The notes: generated by a model not told the origin, from the sequence alone. DNA of 64,000 bases from an uncultured Phascolarctobacterium sp. (GCA_958448515.1 CAUDEF010000003.1:1-64000), one strand, 5' to 3'; positions 24,293 to 33,317 are shown, numbered from the stretch's first letter. Translations and numbers: made by a program.

Positions 24293-25653
24293 TAGTTGGT
24301 CAGACTCCTAACCGGTGCTGGAATTCTGCCACCACGGGAAATAAACTTATCAGCTTTAAACTGATTTACAGCAATAATCGGAGCATAGCCAAGCAAGCCG
24401 CCAAACTCCACTCTGTCGCCAACACCTTTGCCAGGAACTGGAATAACACGTACAGCAGTTGTTTTATTATTAATCATACCAATAGCCGCTTCATCTGCAA
24501 TAATAGCAGAAATGGTAGCTGCAGAAGTATCACCTGGAATAGCAATCATATCAAGGCCTACCGAGCATACGCAGGTCATTGCTTCCAGTTTTTCCAGGGT
24601 GAGACAGCCTCTTTCTACAGCAGCAATCATACCTGCATCTTCACTTACAGGAATAAATGCGCCACTTAAACCGCCTACATAACTTGAAGCCATAAGTCCG
24701 CCTTTTTTAACTGCATCGTTAAGCATTGCCAAGGTAGCAGTTGTTCCCGGGCAGCCACAGCTTTCAAGGCCAATTTCTTCCAAAATATGCGCAACACTAT
24801 CGCCGATAGCCGGAGTAGGAGCCAGAGAAAGATCTATAATACCAAATTGTGTATTGAGTCTGCGAGCTGCTTCCTGAGCAACAAGCTGGCCAACACGGGT
24901 TATCTTAAATGCTGTCTTTTTAATAGTTTCTGCAACCATACCAATGTCACCATCGCGCACAGCTTCCAATGCGTGTTTCACTACGCCAGGGCCGCTTACG
25001 CCTACGTTAATAACTGTTTCCGGCTCTGTTACGCCATGAAATGCACCAGCCATGAAAGGATTATCCGGCACGGCATTGCAGAATACAACAAGTTTTGCAC
25101 AGCCTATTGCATCACGATCAGCAGTTTTTTCTGCTGCTGCTTTTACAATCTGTCCCATCTGAGCAACTGCATCCATATTGATACCGCATTTTGTAGAACC
25201 TACACTGACAGAAGAACATACAATATCAGTTACAGACAAAGCTTCCGGAATAGAAGCTATAAGATTGTGATCACCCTTAGTATAGCCTTTATCAACTAAA
25301 GCAGAAAAACCACCAATAAAATTGACGCCTACATTTTTGCCCGCCTTATCCAAAGCCTGTGCCAGACGAACATAATCACTGCTGTCACAGCTTTCTCCAA
25401 CCATTGATATAGGAGTAACAGATATACGCTTGTTAATAATGGGAACACCTAATTCAGTTTCCAGATCTTCACCGGTCTTAACAAGCTTTTCAGCTTTCTG
25501 ACAAATCTTATCATATATTTTCTGAGCAGTTACATCAATATCAGGATGCCCGCAGTCTCGCAGGCTGATACCCATGGTAATAGTACGAACATCAAGATTA
25601 TTTTCAGTAATCATTTTCGTTGTTTCTAAAATATCATTTGTATTAAACAGCAT
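24292..25653 (-). CDS. UPF0210/DUF711 family protein
   Basis: A 453-residue cytoplasmic protein of the conserved UPF0210 (PFL-like) family of unknown function. I recognise IRTITMGISLRDCGHPDID-type opening residues (positions 20-40), NFIGGFSALVDKG, GVSGPGVVKHALE, ESCGCPGTTATLAMLNDA and VCSVGLDMIAIPGDTSA. The fold is remotely like glycyl-radical enzymes but no glycyl-radical motif is seen. It sits nine bases after a small ACT protein; this pair is widely conserved, so the two probably act together, perhaps sensing an amino acid. GGAGG lies five bases from the start. Confidence 0.9.
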   Translation of the reverse strand: MLFNTNDILETTKMITENNLDVRTITMGISLRDCGHPDIDVTAQKIYDKICQKAEKLVKTGEDLETELGVPIINKRISVTPISMVGESCDSSDYVRLAQALDKAGKNVGVNFIGGFSALVDKGYTKGDHNLIASIPEALSVTDIVCSSVSVGSTKCGINMDAVAQMGQIVKAAAEKTADRDAIGCAKLVVFCNAVPDNPFMAGAFHGVTEPETVINVGVSGPGVVKHALEAVRDGDIGMVAETIKKTAFKITRVGQLVAQEAARRLNTQFGIIDLSLAPTPAIGDSVAHILEEIGLESCGCPGTTATLAMLNDAVKKGGLMASSYVGGLSGAFIPVSEDAGMIAAVERGCLTLEKLEAMTCVCSVGLDMIAIPGDTSAATISAIIADEAAIGMINNKTTAVRVIPVPGKGVGDRVEFGGLLGYAPIIAVNQFKADKFISRGGRIPAPVRSLTN

Positions 25654-25662
25654 AGGTACCTC

Positions 25663-25932
25663 CTATATACGATGCATAGCGGTAAAAATTTCTTCACTTT
25701 GCAGACGTATTTCAACACCTATTTCTTCACCAAGGCTTTTAAATTTATCCTGAGCCTGTTTAAGAGAAACATTTGCCTCTTTCATATCCGCAATCAGCAC
25801 CATATTAAAAAAGCCCTGCATAATATTTTGATTAATATTAATTATATTAATATTACATTCAGCCAGAGTGCTGCTTACTTTAGCAATAATACCTACTTTA
25901 TCTTTGCCTACAATAGTCAAAACAATACGCAT
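25663..25932 (-). CDS. ACT-domain protein, UPF0237 family
   Basis: An 89-residue single ACT domain: VLTIVGKDKVGIIAKVSSTL at the start and INININQNIMQGFFNMVLI in the middle. ACT domains bind amino acids and regulate partners. It is the first gene of a three-gene unit with UPF0210 and nth. Pairing with UPF0210 is conserved in many Firmicutes and some archaea, from general knowledge. Function is otherwise unknown. Confidence 0.9.
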   Translation of the reverse strand: MRIVLTIVGKDKVGIIAKVSSTLAECNINIININQNIMQGFFNMVLIADMKEANVSLKQAQDKFKSLGEEIGVEIRLQSEEIFTAMHRI

Positions 25933-26034
25933 AAAATCGCCCCCACCTCATTATAAATATACACTACATGCAGTAATGATGCTTATATTCTATCACAGAA
26001 AAAGAGTGCTGTCTTTATTATTTTATTCAGATAT

Positions 26035-27564
26035 TTATTGGCCTAAATTCGTTCTCAGCTGAATAGCTTCTGCAATATGCTGGGACATGACATTTTCACA
26101 TCCTGCAAGATCAGCAATAGTTCTGGCAACTTTAAGAATACGATCATGACTGCGTGCACTGAGATGCAAAAGCAAAAAATATTTTTCCATCACCTGCACA
26201 GCGTTTTCATCAAGCTTACAATAAGCCGCTACTTCCTGCCTGCCCATCTGAGCATTACAATAAATATTTTTATTTTTAAATCTCGCTAACTGTATATCCC
26301 TTGCCGCCATAACTCTTTTTCTTATTTGGGCAGAACTTTCTCCCGACTGCTTATTTTTGAAGTCACTATATTCCACTTTAGTAAGGTTAATCTGCATATC
26401 AATTCTATCCAATAACGGTCCGGAAATTTTTCTGCGATAGTTGTCTATCTCTTTCTGCTTGCATGAACATCTGTGTTCTTTGTCACCAAGATAGCCACAA
26501 GGACATGGATTCTGAGCTGCACATAAAATCATTTTACTGGGAAAAGTCATATTTGCACGTACTCTGGAAATATTTACTACCCCATCTTCCAAAGGCTGCC
26601 GCAGCATTTCCAGGGTACTTCTGTTAAATTCAGGTAATTCATCTAAAAATAACACTCCATTATGACTCAAAGTTACTTCTCCAGGTCTTGGATACGGTCC
26701 TCCTCCTAAAAGAGCGCTTGATGAGATGCTGTGATGCGGACTGCGAAAAGGTCTTTCCATCATTATATTTTCCCTTTCCGGTAATAATCCAACAATACTG
26801 TAAATCTTTGTCACTTCAAGTGCTTCATCTTCTGTCATAGGCGGCAGAATTGTCGCAAGCCTTCTTGCAAGCATGGTTTTGCCACATCCTGGAGAGCCTA
26901 CCATCAGAATACTATGCCCGCCTGCAGCAGCAATTTCTAATGCACGTCTGGCCACAGGCTGACCTTTTACATCAGCAAAATCTTCTGCATAGGCATGTTC
27001 CATATTGAGCAGTATATTTTCTTTAGGAAGTGCCTGCAATCTTCTTTTGCCGGAGAGATGTTCAACAAGCTCAGACAGGCTTTTTACAGCATAAACCGCA
27101 ATACCTGCAATAAGCTTGCCTTCTGCAGCATTACTTGCAGGTATATATATTTCTTTAATACCGCTTGCTTTGGCATCCATAATCATAGACAGCACTCCGG
27201 AAATTTTACGAATACTTCCATCCAGAGAAAGTTCACCAATAAAAATTTTATTATTTACAGATTCCTGCGTCAAGATTCTTGAACTTGTCAGCACACCTAC
27301 AGCTATTGGCAGATCCAATACTGAACCTTCTTTTTTGATATCTGCCGGTGCCAGATTAACAGTAATTCTGGTCATAGGAAAGGTAAAATCCGAATTACGT
27401 ATGGCAGCTTTTACTCGTTCTTTAGATTCTTTGACAGATGTCCCCGCCAGACCCACAATATCAAAAGTCGGCAGGCCATTAGTAATATCCACCTCTACTG
27501 CAATTTTTACTCCATCAATACCGATAGTTGTTTCTCCTAAAACATAAGAAAACACTTTTCTCAT
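26035..27564 (-). CDS. comM: ComM/YifB family Mg-chelatase-like AAA+ ATPase
   Basis: A protein of about 509 residues. The N-terminal Lon-like domain reads DITNGLPTFDIVGLAGTSV and VNLAPADIKKEGS. The AAA+ core has GSPGCGKTMLARRL (Walker A) and GVLFLDELPEF (Walker B). A Cys cluster (CPCGYLG then CSC) precedes LLDRIDMQI, and the C-terminal helical domain ends in AEAIQLRTNL. ComM is a branch-migration helicase for natural transformation in Gram-negatives; that role here is inferred. The start is either ATG 27564, which fits the family N-terminus, or GTG 27555, which has better spacing from AAAGG. Confidence 0.93.
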   Translation of the reverse strand: MRKVFSYVLGETTIGIDGVKIAVEVDITNGLPTFDIVGLAGTSVKESKERVKAAIRNSDFTFPMTRITVNLAPADIKKEGSVLDLPIAVGVLTSSRILTQESVNNKIFIGELSLDGSIRKISGVLSMIMDAKASGIKEIYIPASNAAEGKLIAGIAVYAVKSLSELVEHLSGKRRLQALPKENILLNMEHAYAEDFADVKGQPVARRALEIAAAGGHSILMVGSPGCGKTMLARRLATILPPMTEDEALEVTKIYSIVGLLPERENIMMERPFRSPHHSISSSALLGGGPYPRPGEVTLSHNGVLFLDELPEFNRSTLEMLRQPLEDGVVNISRVRANMTFPSKMILCAAQNPCPCGYLGDKEHRCSCKQKEIDNYRRKISGPLLDRIDMQINLTKVEYSDFKNKQSGESSAQIRKRVMAARDIQLARFKNKNIYCNAQMGRQEVAAYCKLDENAVQVMEKYFLLLHLSARSHDRILKVARTIADLAGCENVMSQHIAEAIQLRTNLGQ

Positions 27565-27569
27565 CCTTT

Positions 27570-27932
27570 CTAGAAGCAATGCCTGTAATGATTAAACTCT
27601 TTAACTGCATTGCCTCCGTATAAAATTTCTATAACATCAAAAGAAAGAATCGGTATACTATGGATTATACCTTTAACCTGCATATAATACTCGGCACATC
27701 GATATATTCTTTTTTGTTTTCTAATTGTTACAGCTTCAGCCGGATTGCCAAATTTTTTAGAATGTCTTGTTTTTACCTCTATAAAGCACAATATATTATC
27801 CCTTACAGCAATAATATCTATCTCTCCCACTTTACAGCGAAAATTACGTTCTAAAATAATATATTTATTTCTTTTTAAATATGCGCATGCATAGTCCTCA
27901 CCTGATTTACCTAATTCATCTTTTGGGTTCAT
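27570..27932 (-). CDS. yraN: YraN/UPF0102 family endonuclease-like protein
   Basis: A 120-residue member of the UPF0102 family. The PD-(D/E)xK-like core is visible: GEDYACAYLKRNKY, then CKVGEIDIIAV and CFIEVKTRHS. No activity has been assigned with confidence in the family. Its first 17 bases overlap the end of rnhB, and comM begins 5 bases after its stop. The rnhB-yraN-comM order is common in bacteria and links it loosely with DNA processing. Confidence 0.93.
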   Translation of the reverse strand: MNPKDELGKSGEDYACAYLKRNKYIILERNFRCKVGEIDIIAVRDNILCFIEVKTRHSKKFGNPAEAVTIRKQKRIYRCAEYYMQVKGIIHSIPILSFDVIEILYGGNAVKEFNHYRHCF

Positions 27933-28746
27933 ATTCGTATTGAGTCAATAAAGGTGAATATATAATATTGTCCTCATGGGCAGCATCGGGCAGATGCATA
28001 CTTTTTACAGGTTCATAACTTCTTCTGTGCCATCTGGTGGCGCCTTTTTCTTTAACAGCCTGCATATGTTCTTTACTGCCATAACCCTTATTGGAGGCAA
28101 ACTTATATTCCGGATATAAAAGATCTAACTTATCCATAATTCTGTCCCTTGTTACTTTAGCAATTATAGACGCCGCAGCAATAGAAATACTCAGAGCATC
28201 TCCATGAATAACGGACTGTATTTTAATATTTTCAGCTTCTACAGGCATCGCATCTATCAGTGCAGCATCCGGTCTGACATCCAGCGCCAGCAGTACTTCC
28301 TGCATAGCCTGCTGAGTTGCATGATAAATATTTAATTTATCAATGTTGCTTATACTTACAATATTTACCGAAACAGCTTTTGCCTTACTTAAAATTTCAT
28401 CATATAATGCACCACGTTTTTTGGCAGATAACTGCTTGGAATCATTCAGCCCTTTAATAAAAATATTCTCCGGCAAAATTACAGCTGCCACAACTAACGG
28501 ACCTGCCAAAGGACCTCTGCCAGCTTCGTCAACACCGGCAATAAACTGATATCCTGAAGCATATAAACTCTTTTCGTATTGCATCATTTCTGTAAAACGC
28601 TGCTGTTCAGCTTTTTCTTTTTCAATCCTTCTATAATACGTATCCAGCAGTTTTTTTGCTCCTGCGCGTTCATCACCTGCTAAAATCTCTAAAAATGCCT
28701 TATCAGGATTGTTCTCTAAAATTTTTTTAATTTCCTGAATTTTCAA
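27916..28746 (-). CDS. rnhB: Ribonuclease HII
   Basis: A 276-residue nuclease that removes ribonucleotides from DNA. Catalytic motif GVDEAGRGPLAGPLV supplies Asp and Glu; the other acidic residues are in ALIDAMPV and AKVTRDRIMD. About 70 residues before the core form an extra helical N-terminus, as in other Firmicute RNase HII. TTG at 28746 is favoured: TGGAG lies 8 bases upstream, while GTG 28755 overlaps that site. A separate RNase HIII gene is also in this window. Confidence 0.94.
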   Translation of the reverse strand: MKIQEIKKILENNPDKAFLEILAGDERAGAKKLLDTYYRRIEKEKAEQQRFTEMMQYEKSLYASGYQFIAGVDEAGRGPLAGPLVVAAVILPENIFIKGLNDSKQLSAKKRGALYDEILSKAKAVSVNIVSISNIDKLNIYHATQQAMQEVLLALDVRPDAALIDAMPVEAENIKIQSVIHGDALSISIAAASIIAKVTRDRIMDKLDLLYPEYKFASNKGYGSKEHMQAVKEKGATRWHRRSYEPVKSMHLPDAAHEDNIIYSPLLTQYEYEPKR

Positions 28747-28764
28747 AATTATCACTCCATAAAA

Positions 28765-28785
28765 AAACCGCCTTTGTGGCGGTTT
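28765..28785 (-). terminator. Terminator after rbgA
   Basis: AAACCGCC (28765-28772) pairs with GGCGGTTT (28778-28785), loop TTTGT. Minus-strand tail TTTTTTTATGG. Confidence 0.9.
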
Positions 28786-28790
28786 GATTT

Positions 28791-29648
28791 TTAAGGCTCA
28801 TCAATAGTGAATCGACCAATCCGTCCAGAACGAAAATCTCTTAAAATCAGCTGAATAACCTTGTCAATATCATACAAGCCTCCAGCTTTAATACAACCAC
28901 GAGATACAGCAACTTTTGCCAATACATCTTTCACATCGGCATCCTGCTCAAACTCAACAGCATATTTAGTTTTAAAATCATCAGGATACTTGGTCATCAG
29001 CATACCAACAAGCAATTCAACAGCCTGCTCACGGTCAAAGACATCCTCTTTTATGGCACCTGTAACAGCAAGAGCAAAACCCACTTCCGGATCCTCAAAC
29101 TTGGGCCATAACACACCGGGCGTATCAAGAAGTTCCAACCCCTTTGCAATGGTAATCCATTGCTGACCTTTAGTAACACCAGGCTTATCAGCTGCCACCA
29201 CTTTGTTTTTGCCAACAAGTCTGTTAATCAGTGTAGATTTACCAACATTAGGAATACCAACAATCATAACTCTGATAGGTCTGTTACGTACACCCTTTTT
29301 TAACCATTTATCGATAACCGGTTTGGCAGCCGTCTGTATCAGGCTTATAAGCTGTTTAACACCTTTACCGGTTGCACAATCTACTTTACAGACAGGAATA
29401 CCACTGTTTTTTAACTTCTGAATCCATAACTCAGTTTTAGCAGTATCAGCCATATCTGTTTTGTTTAAAGCAATAACTTTAGGCTTATTGCCCAAAATAT
29501 TTATCAGCATGGGATTAGTGCTTGAACGCGGTATTCTGGCATCAAGCATCTCCACAACAACATCAACAAGCTTAATTTGGGCTTCCATCATACGTTTAGC
29601 CTTGGTCATATGTCCTGGAAACCACTGTATTTTAAAATCCTGTATCAT
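28791..29648 (-). CDS. rbgA: Ribosome biogenesis GTPase YlqF/RbgA
   Basis: A 285-residue circularly permuted GTPase needed for late 50S assembly. G4 comes first (ALNKTDM), then G5 (VDCATGKG), G1 (GIPNVGKST), G2 region and G3 (DTPGV). The N-terminal WFPGHMTKAKRMM is the family hallmark. The C-terminal ANTAR-like helical domain ends in FRSGRIGRFTIDEP. Its start overlaps the lepB stop (ATGA). It is part of the lepB-rbgA unit downstream of rplS. Confidence 0.95.
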   Translation of the reverse strand: MIQDFKIQWFPGHMTKAKRMMEAQIKLVDVVVEMLDARIPRSSTNPMLINILGNKPKVIALNKTDMADTAKTELWIQKLKNSGIPVCKVDCATGKGVKQLISLIQTAAKPVIDKWLKKGVRNRPIRVMIVGIPNVGKSTLINRLVGKNKVVAADKPGVTKGQQWITIAKGLELLDTPGVLWPKFEDPEVGFALAVTGAIKEDVFDREQAVELLVGMLMTKYPDDFKTKYAVEFEQDADVKDVLAKVAVSRGCIKAGGLYDIDKVIQLILRDFRSGRIGRFTIDEP

Positions 29649-30220
29649 TGTTTAATACCTGTATCTGCTTCAATCATTCTAATCTGGTCTAACGGCCAGA
29701 AAGCAAATAAAGCTCTGCCTTTCACCAAATCTAAAGGAACAAAATCAACATCAGCAAAACGGCTGTCCTCAGAATTATTGCGGTTATCACCTAAAACAAA
29801 GATGTGATCTTCAGGCACAACAGTCTTTTTATAGTTGGACATGTTAGGACCTTTGGGATCATCTTTATAAATATAATTTTCTTCCAGCATCACACCATTG
29901 ACAAAAACTTTACCGTCACGCATCTCAATGGTATCACCGCCAACGGCAATTACTCTTTTAATAAAATCTCTGCTCTGATCTTTAGGATAACGGAAAACAA
30001 TAATTTCACCTTTCTTAGGATCAGTAATAAAATAGCTGAGCTTATCGACAATAAGTCTTTCATTATTTACCAGTGTAGGATACATGGAAGATCCCTGCAC
30101 CATATACGGCTCAAAAATAAACGTTCTGATACAAAAAGCCAAAGCAACGGCAACTATAATAGAAATCAGCCAGTCACTTGCAGTATCCTGCCAGGAGGAT
30201 GAGCTTTTTCTGGTACTCAT
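29645..30220 (-). CDS. lepB: Signal peptidase I
   Basis: A 191-residue membrane serine protease that cuts signal peptides. One transmembrane segment lies near residues 15-35. Box B MVQGSSMYPTL holds the catalytic Ser; box D RDFIKRVIAVGGDTIE holds the catalytic Lys; box E is LGDNRNNSEDSRF. The active site faces outward. It is the short Gram-positive type. GGAGTATTTATTAA precedes the ATG. It is coupled to rbgA by a four-base overlap and follows the rplS terminator. Confidence 0.96.
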   Translation of the reverse strand: MSTRKSSSSWQDTASDWLISIIVAVALAFCIRTFIFEPYMVQGSSMYPTLVNNERLIVDKLSYFITDPKKGEIIVFRYPKDQSRDFIKRVIAVGGDTIEMRDGKVFVNGVMLEENYIYKDDPKGPNMSNYKKTVVPEDHIFVLGDNRNNSEDSRFADVDFVPLDLVKGRALFAFWPLDQIRMIEADTGIKQ

Positions 30221-30329
30221 TTAATAAATACTCCTTTCCAGTACAAACATTTTTGCAAATTCGTATTTTATTGTAACACAAAAAAACATGATAGTCAGCA
30301 TTAAAATAAAAATATCACTAAAATAACAA

Positions 30330-30352
30330 AAGGGACTGCAACGCAGTCCCTT
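30330..30352 (-). terminator. rplS terminator
   Basis: AAGGGACTGC (30330-30339) pairs with GCAGTCCCTT (30343-30352), three-base loop. Minus-strand tail TTTTGTTATTTT. It ends the long ffh-to-rplS block. Confidence 0.92.
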
Positions 30353-30373
30353 CCATCATAAACATTGTTAAGA

Positions 30374-30715
30374 TTAGCGGCGTTCTCTGATACGAGCTGC
30401 TTTACCAGTAAGGTTACGCAGATAGTACAGTTTAGCACGACGAACAATACCACGACGAGCCACTTCGATTTTTTCAAGACGAGGGCTGTGCACCGGGAAA
30501 GTTCTTTCAACGCCAACACCGTAAGATACACGACGAACGGTGAAGTTTTCACGTACGCCGGAACCGCTGCGAGAAATTACAACACCTTCAAATAACTGAA
30601 CGCGTTCTCTGCTGCCTTCTACTACTTTTACATAAACTTTTACGGTGTCACCTGCACGGAAGTCAGGAATGTCAGAACGAAGTTGTTCTTGTTCTAATAC
30701 TTCAATAATGTTCAT
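30374..30715 (-). CDS. rplS: 50S ribosomal protein L19
   Basis: A 113-residue L19. Typical stretches are DIPDFRAGDTVKVYVKV, QLFEGVVISRSGSGVRENFT and RARLYYLR-like KLYYLRNLTGKAARIRE. AGGAGG precedes the ATG. It lies 119 bases after the RNA methyltransferase gene, with its own promoter and a structured leader in that gap, so it can be made apart from the rest of the trmD operon. Confidence 0.97.
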   Translation of the reverse strand: MNIIEVLEQEQLRSDIPDFRAGDTVKVYVKVVEGSRERVQLFEGVVISRSGSGVRENFTVRRVSYGVGVERTFPVHSPRLEKIEVARRGIVRRAKLYYLRNLTGKAARIRERR

Positions 30716-30777
30716 TGTTTCCTCCTAAATCATAGACGTTCATGTGCGACCTCACAGCGGACCGTCCGTATTACACA
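30716..30777 (-). ncRNA. Possible L19 leader RNA
   Basis: The untranslated leader of rplS can fold: an outer GACG/CGUC helix encloses a TGTG/CACA hairpin, followed by the AGGAGG site. Firmicute rplS genes often have an autoregulatory L19 leader in this place. Position and compactness fit; I could not match the consensus in detail. Confidence 0.4.
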
Positions 30778-30783
30778 AAAGAT

Positions 30784-30812
30784 ATTGTATCATATTACAA
30801 TACCTATTGCAA
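30784..30812 (-). promoter_or_regulatory. Internal promoter of rplS
   Basis: On the minus strand TTGCAA (30807-30812), 17 bases, then TACAAT (30784-30789). Transcription would start near 30777. Confidence 0.7.
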
Positions 30813-30834
30813 TATCTTTTTACATACTTTATTA

Positions 30835-31407
30835 CTATTTTTCCCACCATGCTTCACCGGCAAGGCGGTCTAAAATGATAGCTGCAGCACTGCGTACACA
30901 CAGATGATTATATTCACCGCAGCCATAAACAGGTTCCAGAATAAAATCAAACTTTTTCATGGTTTCGGCCTCAATACCAAAACCAGTACCAAAAAGCAAT
31001 AAAACCGGTCTGTCTTCTTCTTTCAGCAGGCGTCGCATATGCATGTAGCTTACAGTGTTCGGGTATATTCTGGCATCAGTAGTAACAATATATGGCTTTT
31101 TTCCAGATATACTCTCTATAGTATTTGCAGCCATTTCAATATCTTTCTGCCAGCATACTCTGTCTAAGGCATCACTTCTGTCAGGATTATAAACTCTGCC
31201 ATACCCATTTTGCCAGTAGCCTATGATTTTCTCAATAATTTTTCTCTGAACATCTAAAGGATGTATAATAAAATACTTTTTTATATCATACGTTCTGCAT
31301 GTTCTGGAAATATCGTGTAAATCAAAATTGGTTACCGCACTGGCAATAACATTCATCCTTTTATTATAGATTGGGTAGTGAACAAGCCCAACATACAAAT
31401 CAGCCAT
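30835..31407 (-). CDS. SPOUT-type RNA methyltransferase (Methyltrn_RNA_4 family)
   Basis: A 190-residue protein from ATG 31407 (an upstream in-frame GTG at 31416 has no proper ribosome site). It begins ADLYVGLVHYPIYNKR; the SAM-binding knot end reads PVLLLFGTGFGIEAE and LEPVYGCGEYNHLCVRSAAA. This family is found beside trmD in many Firmicutes and is predicted to methylate RNA; the target is unknown to me. Its start lies inside the end of trmD (8-base overlap), so the two are coupled. Confidence 0.85.
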   Translation of the reverse strand: MADLYVGLVHYPIYNKRMNVIASAVTNFDLHDISRTCRTYDIKKYFIIHPLDVQRKIIEKIIGYWQNGYGRVYNPDRSDALDRVCWQKDIEMAANTIESISGKKPYIVTTDARIYPNTVSYMHMRRLLKEEDRPVLLLFGTGFGIEAETMKKFDFILEPVYGCGEYNHLCVRSAAAIILDRLAGEAWWEK

Positions 31408-32146
31408 TATTATCACCCTGCATTTCAGCTTTTATTTCAGCCATAAGTTTTTTATCATCTTTGCTAAATTCCCTGGGCAATAAATCAGGACGCAGCAGAT
31501 ATGTAGCCTTAAGCGACTGCTTTCTGCGCCATTTATTAATAAGCGCATGATTACCGTTGCGCAAAACTTCCGGAACTACATATCCTTCAAAATCAACAGG
31601 ACGAGTATACTGAGGATATTCCAGAAGACCTGTACTGAAAGAATCTTCTTCAGCGCTGGCAAATTTTCCAAGAACACCGGGAATAAAACGAGCTATAGCA
31701 TCCATAACAATTAACGCAGGCATTTCGCCGCCAGTCAGAACATAATCGCCAATAGAAAGTTTCTCATCAACCCAGTTAAAAATTCTCTCATCAAAGCCTT
31801 CATAATGTCCGCATAAAAAGATATAATCCTGTCCGCTTGAAGCATACTCTTCTACAAGAGCCTGTTTTAAGGTTCTGCCGCCGGGACACATGGCAATAAC
31901 TCTGCCATTAGGTAATTGTTCTTTTGCAGCGCGTATTGCAGCTACAACAGGTTCAGGCTTCAGCACCATACCTGCACCGCCACCAAAGGGGGTATCATCA
32001 ACAGTACGATGCTTGTCAGTTGTAAAATCACGCGGGTTAATGCAGCTGACGCTTATAAGACCTTTATCTATGGCTCTTTTTATAATGCTATGGGAAACTG
32101 CCTGCTCAATTTGTTCTGGAAATAATGTAATAAATAAAAATCTCAT
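31400..32146 (-). CDS. trmD: tRNA (guanine-37-N1)-methyltransferase
   Basis: A 248-residue SPOUT enzyme that makes m1G37 in tRNA and prevents +1 frameshifts. Signatures: LFPEQIEQAV, the opening DDTPFGGGAGMVLKPEPV, LCGHYEGFDER and the knot IGDYVLTGGEMPALI with VMDAIARFIPGVLG. Full length. It overlaps rimM by four bases and the downstream methyltransferase by eight, within the rpsP-khpA-ylqD-rimM-trmD block. Confidence 0.97.
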   Translation of the reverse strand: MRFLFITLFPEQIEQAVSHSIIKRAIDKGLISVSCINPRDFTTDKHRTVDDTPFGGGAGMVLKPEPVVAAIRAAKEQLPNGRVIAMCPGGRTLKQALVEEYASSGQDYIFLCGHYEGFDERIFNWVDEKLSIGDYVLTGGEMPALIVMDAIARFIPGVLGKFASAEEDSFSTGLLEYPQYTRPVDFEGYVVPEVLRNGNHALINKWRRKQSLKATYLLRPDLLPREFSKDDKKLMAEIKAEMQGDNNG

Positions 32147-32646
32147 TCTTCTTCAATCCATTCCGGCATTTTTACAACAATACGTTTTTGCAGTAAATTA
32201 ATTTCCTTGACATAGATTTTTAAAGCCGGAATTAAAATATCCTTGCCATCAGGTACGGCAATAATATAAACATCATTACTGCCTGTTGTTATAGCATCCT
32301 TAAACGTGCCTATCTGTGTTCCGTCTTCCTCGTAAACAGGCAGACCAACTAAATCTGCAACATAGAACTGACCTTCATCCAGAGGCGGCAAATCTTCTGA
32401 CTTAATATAAATTTCTTTATCACGCAAAAGCTCAGCTTCATTCATAGAGGTAATTTCTTTAGTTGTAATCAAAACCATTCTCTTATGAAAACGAGCATTC
32501 TTTACAGTGAGTTTTCTGCCATCTGCCAGCAGAAGATAATCTAAATCTAAAAATTGTTCCGGCTTATCAGTTAAAGGCATAATACGAATATCGCCCCGCA
32601 CACCGTGCGGAGCGACTATCTTGCCAATTACTATTTCTTTATCCAT
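32143..32646 (-). CDS. rimM: 16S rRNA processing protein RimM
   Basis: A 167-residue 30S maturation factor. The N-terminal beta barrel reads VIGKIVAPHGVRGDIRI; the PRC-barrel half has GQFYVADLVGLPVYEEDG and DILIPALKIYVKEIN. It assists assembly of the 30S head with S19. Its stop overlaps the trmD start, and ylqD ends two bases upstream of its ATG. Confidence 0.95.
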   Translation of the reverse strand: MDKEIVIGKIVAPHGVRGDIRIMPLTDKPEQFLDLDYLLLADGRKLTVKNARFHKRMVLITTKEITSMNEAELLRDKEIYIKSEDLPPLDEGQFYVADLVGLPVYEEDGTQIGTFKDAITTGSNDVYIIAVPDGKDILIPALKIYVKEINLLQKRIVVKMPEWIEEE

Positions 32647-32648
32647 TA

Positions 32649-33053
32649 TTATTCACGAAAAGCAATAACTTTTCCGTCTTCGGTGAGAATTTCTGCGCCC
32701 ATTAAAGCATCTAAATTAGTGCCAACAGTAATTTCCACGGTACGTTCTAAAGTACCATGACCAATTTCTGCACCAATTTCCAAAGCTTCTGCGCGTTTCA
32801 GTTTAGCTTCAGCTTCACCTTTGGCAGCTAAACGTTTATTTCTCTCAGCATCGATTTGTTCACGCAAAGCCGGAAGAATGCTCAAATCGCTTGCTGCTTG
32901 ATTTAAAGCTTTTTTTGCCTGGAACTCAAACTGCTCAATGTCAAGTTCCATATTCTTTATTGTAGTTTGGAGATCTCCAATAATTTTCAATTTCAAATCT
33001 TCTGTTACTTTAGCCTTAACTGCAACAGGAACCCTAACAAACATTTTATCCAT
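32649..33053 (-). CDS. ylqD: YlqD family protein
   Basis: A 134-residue protein of the YlqD family, known from the same place in Bacillus. It begins with a short beta region (VRVPVAVKAKVTEDLKL), has a long charged helix likely to form a coiled coil (residues 30-95, rich in Ala, Glu, Lys, Arg) and ends in a small beta domain. No function is established. Context between khpA and rimM suggests a ribosome-related role. Confidence 0.85.
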   Translation of the reverse strand: MDKMFVRVPVAVKAKVTEDLKLKIIGDLQTTIKNMELDIEQFEFQAKKALNQAASDLSILPALREQIDAERNKRLAAKGEAEAKLKRAEALEIGAEIGHGTLERTVEITVGTNLDALMGAEILTEDGKVIAFRE

Positions 33054-33071
33054 TGTTATACCATCCTTAAA

Positions 33072-33299
33072 TCAGATAATTTCAACTATTACCTTTACAT
33101 TCTCACGAGTTGCAACTGCTTTCATAACTGTTCTGATTGCTTTAGCGATACGGCCCTGTTTTCCAATAACTTTACCCATATCCTCAGGAGCAACATGGAG
33201 GCGGAGTACCGTTGTTGTACCGGTAGTTTCCTCCTCCACTACTACTGCAGACGGATTACTTACAAGAGACTTGGCCATTACTTCTACCAATTCTTTCAT
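33072..33299 (-). CDS. khpA: KH-domain RNA-binding protein KhpA
   Basis: A 75-residue single KH domain with the GxxG loop in IGKQGRIAKAIRT. KhpA (YlqC) forms an RNA-binding dimer, often with KhpB, and affects cell-size control and small-RNA biology in other Firmicutes. It lies between rpsP and ylqD on the same strand. GAGAGG lies nine bases before the ATG. Confidence 0.94.
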   Translation of the reverse strand: MKELVEVMAKSLVSNPSAVVVEEETTGTTTVLRLHVAPEDMGKVIGKQGRIAKAIRTVMKAVATRENVKVIVEII

Positions 33300-33317
33300 G
33301 TAAACACGCCTCTCTAA

